64,000 bases of DNA from JAEXOD01 sp963663265 (GTDB lineage: Bacteria > Bacteroidota > Ignavibacteria > Ignavibacteriales > Melioribacteraceae), in the NCBI GenBank assembly GCA_963663265.2, contig CAXXXM010000001.1, positions 1-64,000 of the forward strand, in the 5' to 3' direction. Within the stretch, counting starts at the first letter, position 1. The number at the start of each line of letters is the position of its first letter. The notes beneath the pieces are model-generated. The model ran no database searches. It was not told the DNA's origin and worked only from the letters and a program-made list of their open reading frames with translations. The translations under genes and the position numbers were made by a program. Shown here in pieces: positions 31,329-39,809 of this stretch.

Positions 31329-32339
31329 ATGAATCCTCTTATAGCGTTTTTAATTGGTTTATTAATAGTAATTTTTGGAGCATTTTTAATGCATCCCAAA
31401 ATGGGGGTTTTACGATTATGGAAAAGAATACATCGAAATTCTGAAAGAGTATTAATAGAAGATGCACTAAAAAATACATTTGACGCGGAATATAATGGAG
31501 CGTATGCAACAGTTCAAAGTATTGCAGGAGCAATGAACATTTCTGTTAATAAAGCCTATGAATTAATATCAAAACTTGAAAAAATGGGTTTAATTAGTTC
31601 AACCGGTGAAGACATTTCGCTTACCGAAGATGGACGGAATGCTGCTATAAAAATAGTTAGAATTCATAGAATATGGGAAAGATATTTAGCCGATGAAACG
31701 AGTTTAAAAGAACATGAATGGCATCAGGAGGCAGAATATCGAGAACATAATATTTCATATGAGGAAGCCAATCGGTTGGCATCGCAAATTGGGAACCCAC
31801 TTTTCGATCCTCATGGCGATCCGATACCAACAATTGATGGGAAAATTATTGAAAAGCAAGGAGTCCCACTACTTTCTTTAGGAAAAGGTGAAGTAGGCAT
31901 AGTAACACATATAGAAGATGAACCGACGGAAATATTTGCACAGATTATTGCTCTTGGAATATTTCCGGGAATGGAAATACACTTAATTGAGACTACAAAA
32001 GACAGGGTTAGATTTACTGCAAATGGTGAAGAATGTGTTTTAGCTCCTATTTTTGCACACAATATAGCAATTGTAAAGAAATCGGCAGCAAGATTAAAGA
32101 AAAAGAATAAAACATTAAATCAGTTAAAAACCGGCAAGGAGGCAGTTGTTATTGGGATATCACCTGCATGTCGAGGAATTCAGAGAAGACGATTGATGGA
32201 TTTTGGTATTGTTCCCGGAACCAAAATAAGGGCAGAATTAGAAAGTTTAAGTGGTGACCCAAGAGGGTATTTTGTAAGGGGAACAACAGTAGCAATTAGA
32301 AACTTGCAAGCTGAAAATATTTATATAGAAGCAAATTAA
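31329..32339 (+). CDS. Membrane-anchored DtxR-like regulator fused to two FeoA domains
   Basis: 336 aa. Residues about 3-22 are a membrane helix (PLIAFLIGLLIVIFGAFL). Residues about 40-150 are a DtxR/MntR-type unit: a winged helix (IAGAMNISVNKAYELISKLEKMGLI) then the dimer/metal part with RIHRIWERYLADE and HEWHQEAEYREHNIS. Residues about 178-250 are a first FeoA/SH3-like domain (IIALGIFPGMEIHLI). Residues about 258-336 are a second (GIQRRRLMDFGIVPGTKIRAE). It starts the feo operon, 10 nt before the FeoB GTPase. It probably senses Fe(II) or Mn(II) and regulates, or directly contacts, FeoB at the membrane. A DNA-binding protein tethered to the membrane is unusual. Confidence 0.85.
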   Translation: MNPLIAFLIGLLIVIFGAFLMHPKMGVLRLWKRIHRNSERVLIEDALKNTFDAEYNGAYATVQSIAGAMNISVNKAYELISKLEKMGLISSTGEDISLTEDGRNAAIKIVRIHRIWERYLADETSLKEHEWHQEAEYREHNISYEEANRLASQIGNPLFDPHGDPIPTIDGKIIEKQGVPLLSLGKGEVGIVTHIEDEPTEIFAQIIALGIFPGMEIHLIETTKDRVRFTANGEECVLAPIFAHNIAIVKKSAARLKKKNKTLNQLKTGKEAVVIGISPACRGIQRRRLMDFGIVPGTKIRAELESLSGDPRGYFVRGTTVAIRNLQAENIYIEAN

Positions 32340-32348
32340 GAGGCAAAG

Positions 32349-33155
32349 ATGAATTCAGTAAATAAATGTGAAACATGTCCTGCTCATATTCAAAGTAATC
32401 TTGTAAAATTGGGGATTGATATGAGTGATTCGGATTTTGTTGTAGCTCTTGCGGGTAATCCAAACACAGGCAAAAGTACCGTGTTTAATAATTTAACAGG
32501 CTTGCGTCAACATACTGGAAATTGGCCTGGCAAAACTGTATCGCGAGCAGAAGGTGGTTTTTCTTACAACAATAAGAAATTCAAAATTGTTGATTTGCCA
32601 GGGACTTATTCATTGCTCTCTACAAGTACTGATGAAGAAGTTGCAAGAGATTTTATCTTGTTTGGGCAGCCGGATGTTACTGTAATTGTAGTTGATGCAA
32701 CCCGATTAGAAAGAAATTTAAATTTAGTACTGCAAATTTTAGAACTTACAGATCGTGCAGTATTATGTGTTAATTTAATTGACGAGGCAAAGCGGCATAA
32801 TATAACCATTGATGAAAGGAATCTTTCACGTCAATTAGGGATACCGGTGGTTTTGGCAGCAGCACGTCAAAGGGTTGGTATTGATGAATTACTAAAGATG
32901 ATATATGAAGTTGCTTCTGGGGAATATATTTGTAAACCAAAGAAAATAAAGGGGATTAATAATTCAGGAATAGAATCTGCTATCAACGAACTTTCAGAAA
33001 TGTTAAAAATGGAATATCCTAATTTGCCTAATCTAAGATGGGTTGCGTTAAGATTATTGGAGGGAGACCAAAGAATAATAGATGCGGTAAAAAACAAAGA
33101 ATTAGGAGTTTTAGAAAGAGAAGACGATTTGCAAGAAAATGTTGATAAACTATAG
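32349..33155 (+). CDS. feoB: FeoB GTPase part (split FeoB)
   Basis: 268 aa, the N-terminal G domain plus GDI-like helical domain of FeoB without the membrane part. G1 is GNPNTGKST at residues 36-44, followed by the G2 region HTGNWPGKTVSRAEG. G3 is DLPGTYSL, and NLIDEAKRHNI is G4-like. A short N-terminal extension has CETCP (residues 7-11). The protein powers or gates ferrous iron uptake with the permease encoded next. A normal FeoB is one chain of about 700 residues; here the two parts sum to about 740. The ribosome-site AGGTG for the second part overlaps this stop. Confidence 0.92.
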   Translation: MNSVNKCETCPAHIQSNLVKLGIDMSDSDFVVALAGNPNTGKSTVFNNLTGLRQHTGNWPGKTVSRAEGGFSYNNKKFKIVDLPGTYSLLSTSTDEEVARDFILFGQPDVTVIVVDATRLERNLNLVLQILELTDRAVLCVNLIDEAKRHNITIDERNLSRQLGIPVVLAAARQRVGIDELLKMIYEVASGEYICKPKKIKGINNSGIESAINELSEMLKMEYPNLPNLRWVALRLLEGDQRIIDAVKNKELGVLEREDDLQENVDKL

Positions 33156-33162
33156 GTGCATC

Positions 33163-34584
33163 ATGGAAAACAACAATGGCAAAAAGATTTTAGATAAAGC
33201 AACAGAATTAAGAATTAAGCTTGGAGAGGAGCTTCATGATTCAGTAATGGAGTCAATTTATGCTGAAGCAGCAACAATTGCAGGTAATTCTGTTGATTAT
33301 ATGGGGAATAAAAAGAACTATAATTTTGATAGGCTTGTTGATAAAATTGTAACAAGTAGATATTTGGGATTCCCAATTATGTTTTTATTACTTGCCTTAG
33401 TATTTTGGTTAACTATTATTGGAGCAAATGTTCCATCTCAAATGATAGCCTCTGTATTAGTTGATATAATACATCCGGCTTTAAGAACTTTGTTTATAGA
33501 TATTGGAATTCCGTCTTGGATAACAGGTCTTTTTATAGATGGAGCCTACTTAGCCGGGGCATGGGTAGTAAGTGTTATGCTTCCACCAATGGCAATATTT
33601 TTCCCATTATTTACCTTTCTTGAGGATTTAGGTTATCTGCCTCGAGTTGCTTTTAATATGGATAATTTATTTAGAAAAGCTGGTGCCCATGGAAAACAAG
33701 CTTTAACAATGAGTATGGGTTTTGGCTGTAATGCAGCCGGAGTTGTTGCAGCAAGAGTAATTGATAGTCCTCGCGAAAGGTTAATAGCAATTATTACAAA
33801 TAATTTTTCACTTTGTAATGGCAGGTGGCCTACTCAAATTTTAATAGCAACTATTTTTATTGGCGGAGCTGTTCCTCCATATATGGCTGGTATTGCAACT
33901 GCCGGTGCAGTTGTTGGAATTGCGGTTTTAGGAATATTATTAAGTTTAATAGTATCTTGGGTTCTTTCAAATACTGTATTAAAAGGAGAAGCATCGGCAT
34001 TTACATTAGAGCTTCCTCCATATCGACCACCGAAAATTCTGCAAACTTTATATACTTCTTTAATAGATAGAACTTTGTTTGTGTTATGGCGTGCTGTTGT
34101 ATTTGCTGTTCCTGCCGGTATGGTTATTTGGTTAGTGGCAAATGTAACAGTAAATAATATTGCAATTGGAGCTTATATTATCAATTGGGCTGACCCTATT
34201 GCTCTGTTTTTTGGGTTAAATGGTGTAATATTTTTAGCTTATATTATTGCTATTCCTGCAAACGAAATAGTTATTCCTACTATTTTAATGCTAACAGTAA
34301 TGACAGCAAATATTGCAGGAGTTGGTAGTGGTAATGGTGTTATGTTTGAAGCAGATTCGGTAAAAAGTACTGCCGAAATTTTACGTGCTGGTGGTTGGAC
34401 ATTATTAACAGGAATAAATTTGATGTTGTTTAGCTTAATTCATAATCCTTGTTCTACAACTATCTATACTATTTATAAAGAAACAAAATCATTAAAATGG
34501 GCAGCTTTTTCAACTTTTATGCCTATAATAATGGGGCTAACAATAACATTTTTTACAACGCAAATTTATAGATTACTTTTTTAA
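33163..34584 (+). CDS. feoB: FeoB ferrous iron permease part (split FeoB)
   Basis: 473 aa from ATG 33163, chosen because AGGTG (33154-33158) lies 4 nt upstream. An earlier in-frame ATG at 33139 would overlap the GTPase gene. The N-terminal stretch (residues about 1-65) matches the linker of FeoB, then YLGFPIMFLLLALVFWLTI begins the first membrane helix. The two Gate motifs are present with their cysteines: MGFGCNAAGVVAARVIDSPR and NNFSLCNGRWPTQI. The second is the variant form with CNGR instead of CSAR. The C-terminus is hydrophobic. It carries Fe(II) across the inner membrane. It abuts the convergent MORN gene with no gap. Confidence 0.92.
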   Translation: MENNNGKKILDKATELRIKLGEELHDSVMESIYAEAATIAGNSVDYMGNKKNYNFDRLVDKIVTSRYLGFPIMFLLLALVFWLTIIGANVPSQMIASVLVDIIHPALRTLFIDIGIPSWITGLFIDGAYLAGAWVVSVMLPPMAIFFPLFTFLEDLGYLPRVAFNMDNLFRKAGAHGKQALTMSMGFGCNAAGVVAARVIDSPRERLIAIITNNFSLCNGRWPTQILIATIFIGGAVPPYMAGIATAGAVVGIAVLGILLSLIVSWVLSNTVLKGEASAFTLELPPYRPPKILQTLYTSLIDRTLFVLWRAVVFAVPAGMVIWLVANVTVNNIAIGAYIINWADPIALFFGLNGVIFLAYIIAIPANEIVIPTILMLTVMTANIAGVGSGNGVMFEADSVKSTAEILRAGGWTLLTGINLMLFSLIHNPCSTTIYTIYKETKSLKWAAFSTFMPIIMGLTITFFTTQIYRLLF

Positions 34585-35412
34585 TTAACCAAGTAAAATT
34601 ACTAATAATAGATAAATTAAATAGGTTGCTGCAAAAAGGATAATAATTTTTGATGCAGCAATCAGAATTTTTTTTGCTTTGGATTCTTTTTTAATTACGT
34701 ATGGATTTTCAGTGGGTTTAGTTTTTTTTGTTTTAGTATGATCAATTATGTTAACTTTTTTCCCATTTTGATAAGTAATTTCTTTTAATAATTCACCACT
34801 TTTATCGAACTTTCTGTTTATCCCGTTCTTTTTACCGTCAAAAAATTGAATCTCTTCTTTTTTAATGCCGTCTTTGTAATAAATCTGTGTTAGTCCATGG
34901 TCTTTTCCGTTTTTATACTCTTTTTCAGCCATTAGTTCGCCGGACGAATAATAAAATTTAGACAAGCCATCCGGTGCACCATTTGTATAGTTCCATTCTC
35001 CTTTTACAATTCCCGATTTATAGAAAGTGGTTAAAACACCTTCAATTTTGTCATTTTTATTAAGGAATTTTTCTCTTAACTCTCCTGATTTATAAAAGAT
35101 TCTTGCGTTTCCTTCCTTGTCGCCATTTTTATAAGTAACTTCAGCTTTAGGTTCACCGTTTTCGAAAAAATAAGTTACAATACCATCTATAAGGTTATCA
35201 ACAAAATTTGTTTTTGATTTAATAACGCCATTTTCGTAATACTGAACAGATAATCCCTGTTTTTTGTCATCAACGTAAATTAAACTTTCCAAAATATTAC
35301 CACTTTTGTAAAAGACTTTTGTCTCTCCATTTAATTTTCCGTTTTTATACAATTTTTGTTCATGTAACTGACCGCTTTTGTAGAACAATTCTTCAATTCC
35401 TTCGTATCTCAT
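34585..35412 (-). CDS. MORN-repeat (YwqK-like) protein with C-terminal membrane anchor
   Basis: 275 aa. About nine repeats of some 23-24 residues with the pattern FYKSGELxxEKxYKNGKxxG run from residue 8 to 225. This is the MORN_2 type found in proteins annotated as YwqK-like antitoxins. A basic linker (KKESKAKK) is followed by a hydrophobic tail helix (residues about 246-274, IIILFAATYLIYLLLVILL), so it is likely tail-anchored with the repeats in the cytoplasm. No toxin partner lies next to it, so the antitoxin label should not be taken literally. Its start is ATG at 35410-35412. Confidence 0.78.
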   Translation of the reverse strand: MRYEGIEELFYKSGQLHEQKLYKNGKLNGETKVFYKSGNILESLIYVDDKKQGLSVQYYENGVIKSKTNFVDNLIDGIVTYFFENGEPKAEVTYKNGDKEGNARIFYKSGELREKFLNKNDKIEGVLTTFYKSGIVKGEWNYTNGAPDGLSKFYYSSGELMAEKEYKNGKDHGLTQIYYKDGIKKEEIQFFDGKKNGINRKFDKSGELLKEITYQNGKKVNIIDHTKTKKTKPTENPYVIKKESKAKKILIAASKIIILFAATYLIYLLLVILLG

Positions 35413-35441
35413 AACATTTCCTAATTAAAAAAATTGAATAC

Positions 35442-36158
35442 TTATATTAATAGCAAAATAGAGATAAGTAATAACAAAAACAAAATAGTTTTATCAAAAA
35501 ATTGGTGATTTACTTTTTTATAGACATTTTTGCCCAAAAAATAACCTATTAAAACAATTGGAGAAAAATAAAAAAAATTTTTGAACACAAAAGCATCGGA
35601 AATTCCAGAAATTAGATGAGAAGAAACAATTATGATTGAGGAAACAATAAAAAAACCGGTTATTGAGGCTTTAAACTGTTCTTTAGTTTTAGAAAAATAG
35701 TGAAGATATATAATTATTGGAGGACCATTTGTTGATAATGCTCCACCTAAAAACCCTGAAAAGAAACCGGCTGCAACTGATAACCAATTATTTAGTTTAG
35801 GCACGTCTTCATTTTTTTTGAGAGAGAAAACAATGAATAAAATAATTACGATAGCCAGAATCAGTTTTAATAATTTAGGTTCAAAAAACAGCAAGAAAAT
35901 AATTCCTATGGGAATGCCTATTATTGAACCAATATATAAATATTTTAAATTTTTAAAATTGATGTGCTTCCACAGGTCTTTCAAAAGTAACAAATTGATA
36001 ACTAATCCCCACAAAGCTGTTAAAGCAACGGCATGTGGAAAATCGATAATTAATGATAAGACGGGAATAGTTAGAAGAGCAAACCCAAAGCCCGAAAAAC
36101 TTTGGACAAATGAAGAAAATAATAAGATTCCAACAATATATAAATAGTTTAGCTGCAT
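35442..36158 (-). CDS. TauE/SafE-family membrane permease
   Basis: 238 aa from the ATG at 36156-36158, which overlaps the upstream stop as ATGA; an earlier TTG is less likely. About eight hydrophobic helices are arranged in two halves. SFVQSFSGFGFALLTIPVL near the start and GFFSGFLGGALSTNGPPIIIYLH in the middle are the paired glycine-rich motifs of the TauE/SafE family. Members move sulfite, sulfoacetate or related organic anions. The neighbours give no clue to the substrate. Confidence 0.85.
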   Translation of the reverse strand: MQLNYLYIVGILLFSSFVQSFSGFGFALLTIPVLSLIIDFPHAVALTALWGLVINLLLLKDLWKHINFKNLKYLYIGSIIGIPIGIIFLLFFEPKLLKLILAIVIILFIVFSLKKNEDVPKLNNWLSVAAGFFSGFLGGALSTNGPPIIIYLHYFSKTKEQFKASITGFFIVSSIIIVSSHLISGISDAFVFKNFFYFSPIVLIGYFLGKNVYKKVNHQFFDKTILFLLLLISILLLI

Positions 36159-36553
36159 CAAAAATATTTTTCGCTAATTTCTAAAGGAACTTTAGAATTA
36201 TTATAAATAAACTCTTTTGAGAAAACAGATATATTAAATTTGTAGGAATAAATTAATAATGAAAACAGAATTGTTATAATTAAATATATTCCCGAACCAG
36301 TAATAAAATAGAATAAGGAATTAAAAAAATTTGCGATAAGTAAAAAAACATATCTAAAAGAATTAGCGAATAAATAATATTTTATATTTGATAAAGTGGA
36401 CTCGGATTTTTTTGAGATAATACTAAAAGAGAAGTAAAAAATTCTACCCAAAATAATGGCTGTTGAATCAACAGCCATTAAAATCATATAAAAATTATCA
36501 CTAAATTTTGAGAAAGAATCAAAAACACCGATTCTAACGAGAGTATAGTTCAA
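36158..36553 (-). CDS. Hydrophobic membrane protein, 5' end apparently frameshifted
   Basis: 131 aa from a TTG, of no family I recognise, with three or more hydrophobic stretches (FYMILMAVDSTAIILGRIF; FRYVFLLIANFFNSLFYFI; IYLIITILFSLLIYSY). The TTG is preceded in frame by stops. In another frame, an ATG at 36622-36624 directly behind the next gene's end opens a 24-residue start (MLTKKFKLHNVFVIFF and on) that runs into the A9 tract at 36552-36560 (T9 in the sense strand) and stops at once. Adding a single base there joins the two into one protein of about 155 residues with a proper N-terminal helix. So the gene is either broken, phase-variable, or carries a sequencing error. It overlaps the TauE gene by ATGA. 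Confidence 0.6.
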   Translation of the reverse strand: MNYTLVRIGVFDSFSKFSDNFYMILMAVDSTAIILGRIFYFSFSIISKKSESTLSNIKYYLFANSFRYVFLLIANFFNSLFYFITGSGIYLIITILFSLLIYSYKFNISVFSKEFIYNNSKVPLEISEKYF

Positions 36554-36613
36554 AAAAAAAGAGCAAGATTAATTGCAAAAAATATAACAAAAACATTATG
36601 TAGTTTAAATTTT

Positions 36614-37051
36614 TTAGTCAACATAAGCCAATAAATATTTGCCGTTAATATTAACAAAAGAAAAAACGGAGGTTAATGTTTGAGCCCCGCTCTTAAATGA
36701 TACACTTAACGTAACTAAAGAAATCCCTTTTTTATTTGTTGTGCCAAAATCAGTAAAAGCATTGGAATCACTAATATCTAATAAGGCTTTGATTTTTTTT
36801 AACAATCTTTTTGCTGCGTTTTGATCATTGCTATTAGCTAAGTCAAAAGGTTGTTTTAAGTTTTTTGCCTCGTCATCACCGGTGTAAGCTAAAAGACCGG
36901 CTGCATCGTTAACATTTTTCCCTTTGCTAACTTCAAATATTTTATTTAATAAAGTTTTAATTTCGTTTTTTTCAGCATCAGACTGGGCAAAAATCAAACT
37001 TGGTGCTAAAACTAAAAAGGTGAACAAACTTACTAATATTAAATTTTTCAT
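36614..37051 (-). CDS. Small secreted protein of unknown function
   Basis: 145 aa. The N-terminus MKNLILVSLFTFLVLAPSLI, ending with FAQ-S, is a clear Sec signal peptide with cleavage likely after residue 22. The mature part is polar: an alpha-helical first half (KNEIKTLLNKIFEVSKGKNV) and a beta-rich second half (GISLVTLSVSFKSG, YLLAYVD). This resembles small SnoaL/NTF2-like secreted proteins in outline, but I cannot assign it. The broken membrane-protein gene starts inside its last codons, so they were one operon. Confidence 0.65.
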   Translation of the reverse strand: MKNLILVSLFTFLVLAPSLIFAQSDAEKNEIKTLLNKIFEVSKGKNVNDAAGLLAYTGDDEAKNLKQPFDLANSNDQNAAKRLLKKIKALLDISDSNAFTDFGTTNKKGISLVTLSVSFKSGAQTLTSVFSFVNINGKYLLAYVD

Positions 37052-37187
37052 TTTGTACCTTATGTCTTTTTAATAATACAATTGTGGATACTTTTCCACA
37101 CTTATTAGGTATAATATATATAAAATAAACAAAAAAACAAATAACTTTAAAAAGTACTTTGCAAATTACATGCCAAATAATAATAAC

Positions 37188-37961
37188 TTAAAAAGTGAAA
37201 TGTTTAATCTGTTCGCCTTTCATCCCAATTTCAGTCATTGCTTCAATTCCAATTGAAAGATGTAAGTCAACGTACTTAGATGTAACCATAGCATCTGAGG
37301 CAGAAGTTTTTATACCATCAGGGAACATAGGCAAATCCGAAACTAACAATAAAGCACCTCGAGCAATTTGATTAGCATAACCTGTAATAAAAATTGTTGC
37401 TGTTTCCATATCAATACCAATAGCTCCAATTTTGCTAAGATATTTTTTGAACTCAATGTCCCACTCCCAAAGTCTTCGGTTGGTAGTATAAATCACGCCG
37501 GTTCGATATTCGATTTGGTGATTTAGAATAATATCTGAAACAAATTTATGAAGTTTAAACGAAGGAAGAGCGGGTACTTCGGGAGGAAAATAATCGTTGC
37601 TTGTCCCTTCACCTCTAATAGCAGCGGTTGGAAGGATAAAATGTCCTAATTCAGTAGACCTTTTTAAGCCACCGCATTTACCTAAAAAAAGAATCCCTTT
37701 AGGTTGACGAGCAATCAGCAGATCCATAATAGTGGCAGCATTAGGAGAGCCTATACCAAAGTTAATAATGCTTAACCCATTACTATTAGTAGCAGATTGC
37801 ATTGGGCGACCTTCGCCGTTATAATTACAGTTAAAACGTTCGGCAAATTTTTTTACATAGTTATGAAAATTTGTAAGTAAAAGGTAGTCACCAAATTCAT
37901 CAATTTCGGAACCGGTGTAACGAGGGAGCCAATTTTTTGCTATATCTAATTTAGTTTTCAT
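37188..37961 (-). CDS. amn: AMP nucleosidase
   Basis: 257 aa from ATG 37961, one base after the PAP2 gene's stop; a longer start would overlap it. The phosphorylase superfamily pattern is clear: SIINFGIGSPNAATIMDLL, GILFLGKCGGL, LPTAAIRGEGTSNDY, then GAIGIDMETATIFITGY (the ME motif for ribose binding) and LLLVSDLPM with the catalytic Asp. The enzyme hydrolyses AMP to adenine and ribose 5-phosphate in the cytoplasm. The length and the NDYFPPEVPALPSFKLH segment fit the short Bacteroidota-type AMP nucleosidase rather than the long E. coli Amn. Confidence 0.9.
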   Translation of the reverse strand: MKTKLDIAKNWLPRYTGSEIDEFGDYLLLTNFHNYVKKFAERFNCNYNGEGRPMQSATNSNGLSIINFGIGSPNAATIMDLLIARQPKGILFLGKCGGLKRSTELGHFILPTAAIRGEGTSNDYFPPEVPALPSFKLHKFVSDIILNHQIEYRTGVIYTTNRRLWEWDIEFKKYLSKIGAIGIDMETATIFITGYANQIARGALLLVSDLPMFPDGIKTSASDAMVTSKYVDLHLSIGIEAMTEIGMKGEQIKHFTF

Positions 37962-37962
37962 A

Positions 37963-38523
37963 TTATCTCTTAAATTTTGTTTGAATAAATAGGTCAGTTT
38001 TTTTTGCAGCATAAGCAGTCAAAAATCCAATACATGTGCCGATAAGTGCACCAAAAAAAACATCAGAAGGGTAGTGAACCCCAACATATGGTCTTGAAAG
38101 AGCTACTAAAAAAGCAGCACTAAAAAGCACCCATTTAAGTTTAGGAAAAAACTTATAGAAAAAAACAGCAATTGCAAAGTTATTAACAGCATGTGAAGAA
38201 GGAAAAGAAAAAGAACTTGTACATCCGGCTAAAATATTAACATCGGGAAGAGCATTACATGGTCTAATCCTTTGAAAAAGATTCTTTAATAAATGACTAC
38301 TTGCTTGATCGCTAAGAATTATTACAAAAATTGCTCCAATAGCGGCAACTTTTCCAGCTCTGCCTCCTTTCAAAAGGCATATAAACCATAAAATTACATA
38401 AGTAAGTATCCAATTGTTAAGATTGGTTATGAAAGGAAAGAACTTATTAAAAAGTGGATTTGCCAATGAATGATTAATAAAGTAAAAAATGCTTACATCA
38501 ATGTTATAAAAAAACTCAACCAT
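37963..38523 (-). CDS. PAP2-family membrane phosphatase
   Basis: 186 aa with about five membrane helices. The three phosphatase signatures are present: KNLFQRIRPC (K-x6-RP), SFPSSHA and SRPYVGVHYPSDV (SR-x5-H-x3-D). This is the arrangement in undecaprenyl-pyrophosphatase BcrC-like and lipid phosphatases. It would dephosphorylate a lipid diphosphate at the membrane, for instance recycling undecaprenyl carrier for cell wall and glycans. It leads a minus-strand pair with amn and starts 343 bases from the flagellin gene, divergently. Confidence 0.88.
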   Translation of the reverse strand: MVEFFYNIDVSIFYFINHSLANPLFNKFFPFITNLNNWILTYVILWFICLLKGGRAGKVAAIGAIFVIILSDQASSHLLKNLFQRIRPCNALPDVNILAGCTSSFSFPSSHAVNNFAIAVFFYKFFPKLKWVLFSAAFLVALSRPYVGVHYPSDVFFGALIGTCIGFLTAYAAKKTDLFIQTKFKR

Positions 38524-38777
38524 AATATCTCAATAATATTTATTTATTTAATTTAATACTTTTTAAGATTAAATTCATGATAAATGTTATAAAAATGGTA
38601 AAATTGATACTAAAACAATGGATATGCCACGAAGCGATAAAAAACAATTAAGTACATAAATTTTATGCTTTTCTATTTAACTGAATTTTAGTAAATTATT
38701 CTGTGAGAAATTTATACTCACTTAAATAATAATACAATTAATTTTTACTTTATTAGAAATAATTTTGTCGAAAAAAC
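38524..38777. other. Divergent intergenic region before the flagellin gene
   Basis: About 250 AT-rich bases between the PAP2 gene (minus) and the flagellin promoter (plus). I see no coding frame or RNA gene. It must hold the PAP2/amn promoter and possibly upstream control sites for fliC. Confidence 0.4.
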
Positions 38778-38804
38778 TAAAGTTGTAGATGAAATATTCG
38801 ATAA
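38778..38804 (+). promoter_or_regulatory. Sigma-28 (FliA) promoter of fliC
   Basis: TAAAGTTG (38778-38785), 11 bases, then TTCGATAA (38797-38804). This differs from the FliA consensus TAAAGTTT-N11-GCCGATAA at three bases only and has the exact spacing. It lies 63 bases before the flagellin ATG, which is served by GGAGG at 38853-38857. Together with the FlgM-like gene downstream it points to the usual late-flagellar checkpoint. Confidence 0.85.
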
Positions 38805-38866
38805 TAATAATAGAAATTAATTAGTATTGAGAAAAAAAACCTAAAATAACATGGAGGTTACCTTAT

Positions 38867-39736
38867 ATGGGATTCAGAGTAAACACCAATATTGATGCAC
38901 TTAGTGCTTATTACAATTTAGCTAAGGTCAACAATGATCTTACGAAATCTCAGATTAGAATCGCTTCTGGACAAAAGATACAGCATGTTGCTGATGATAC
39001 TTCAGGTTTTAACGTAGGAAACTCCCTTAAAGGAAAAGTTAAGATCATGGAAGGAGCTCAAGGAAACATTTCGGCTGCAAAAGACCTTTTATCAACGGCT
39101 GAAAGCAACCTTTTAGGTATTAATGACCTTCTCACAAAAATAGAAGGTAAACTTTCTGATGCTACTAACCCTACTGCCGATGCAACAGCTATTAAAGATG
39201 ACATTGCATCATTAGCAAAAGAAATTGAATCAAAATTAAAGAGTACAAAATTCAACAATGCTTCATTACTTCATTCAGCTGCCGGTAAAGGTTTCGTATT
39301 CCAAGTTGGTGAAAGTGGTGACACATTAAAATTGGATTTTGCATCAACACTTGCTTCTACAGGCGGTGGCGGATACGATACAAGCTTCTCAGCAGGTTTA
39401 ACAAGTTTTGTAAACGTATCAACATCATATTTAACAAGTACTTCAGGTGGTGTTGGCGGTTTAGTTGGATTAACTTCAGCATTAACATCATTGAAGAGTG
39501 CAGTTGGAACAGCTTTAGGAAAAATTGGTAACTTTGCACAAAGATTGGATATTAAAGACGAAACTTTAAGCACATCTATCTCAAACGCAAAATCAAGTAT
39601 CAGTAGAATTTATGATACAGATATGGCTTGGGAACAATTGAATGCTATGAAAGGAACAATCTTACAATCTTCTGCTACATCAATGTTAGCTCAATTGAAT
39701 GCTGCTCCTCAACAAGTATTACAATTATTCGGTTAA
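38867..39736 (+). CDS. fliC: Flagellin
   Basis: 289 aa, the filament subunit. The N-terminal D0/D1 domain runs GFRVNTNIDALSAYYNLAKV to LSTAESNLLGI, with SGQKIQHVADDTSGF in the place of SGLRINRAADDAAG. The C-terminal D1/D0 ends TSMLAQLNAAPQQVLQLFG. The middle (about residues 140-215) is short and rich in Ser, Thr, Gly and Ala, so outer domains are minimal. Ser/Thr there could be glycan sites, considering the sugar island 8 kb away. It has its own sigma-28 promoter and a terminator, and fliS/fliD follow. Exported through the flagellar type III system, so there is no signal peptide. Confidence 0.97.
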   Translation: MGFRVNTNIDALSAYYNLAKVNNDLTKSQIRIASGQKIQHVADDTSGFNVGNSLKGKVKIMEGAQGNISAAKDLLSTAESNLLGINDLLTKIEGKLSDATNPTADATAIKDDIASLAKEIESKLKSTKFNNASLLHSAAGKGFVFQVGESGDTLKLDFASTLASTGGGGYDTSFSAGLTSFVNVSTSYLTSTSGGVGGLVGLTSALTSLKSAVGTALGKIGNFAQRLDIKDETLSTSISNAKSSISRIYDTDMAWEQLNAMKGTILQSSATSMLAQLNAAPQQVLQLFG

Positions 39737-39760
39737 TTTGACAATATTTTATAATTAATA

Positions 39761-39789
39761 GCTCTTCTTTTTTAAGAAGAGCCTTTTAT
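39761..39789 (+). terminator. Terminator after fliC
   Basis: GCTCTTCTT (39761-39769), loop TTTT, AAGAAGAGC (39774-39782), followed by CTTTTATT. A perfect 9-bp stem 24 bases after the stop. It likely ends most fliC messages, with some read-through into fliS-fliD. Confidence 0.85.
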
Positions 39790-39809
39790 TAAAAAAATGG
39801 ATTACGACA

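Noticed and set aside
34585..35412. A toxin-antitoxin system based on the YwqK-like MORN gene
   Set aside because: No toxin gene is adjacent; the neighbours are feoB and a TauE/SafE permease.
37083..37100. Inverted repeat TGTGGA..TCCACA as a terminator or operator
   Set aside because: Only 6 bp, no T tract and no known regulator motif; could be chance in AT-rich spacer.
4563..38866. Insertion sequences or phage genes as carriers of the sugar island
   Set aside because: No transposase, integrase, terminal repeats or tRNA-linked direct repeats were seen in or beside it.
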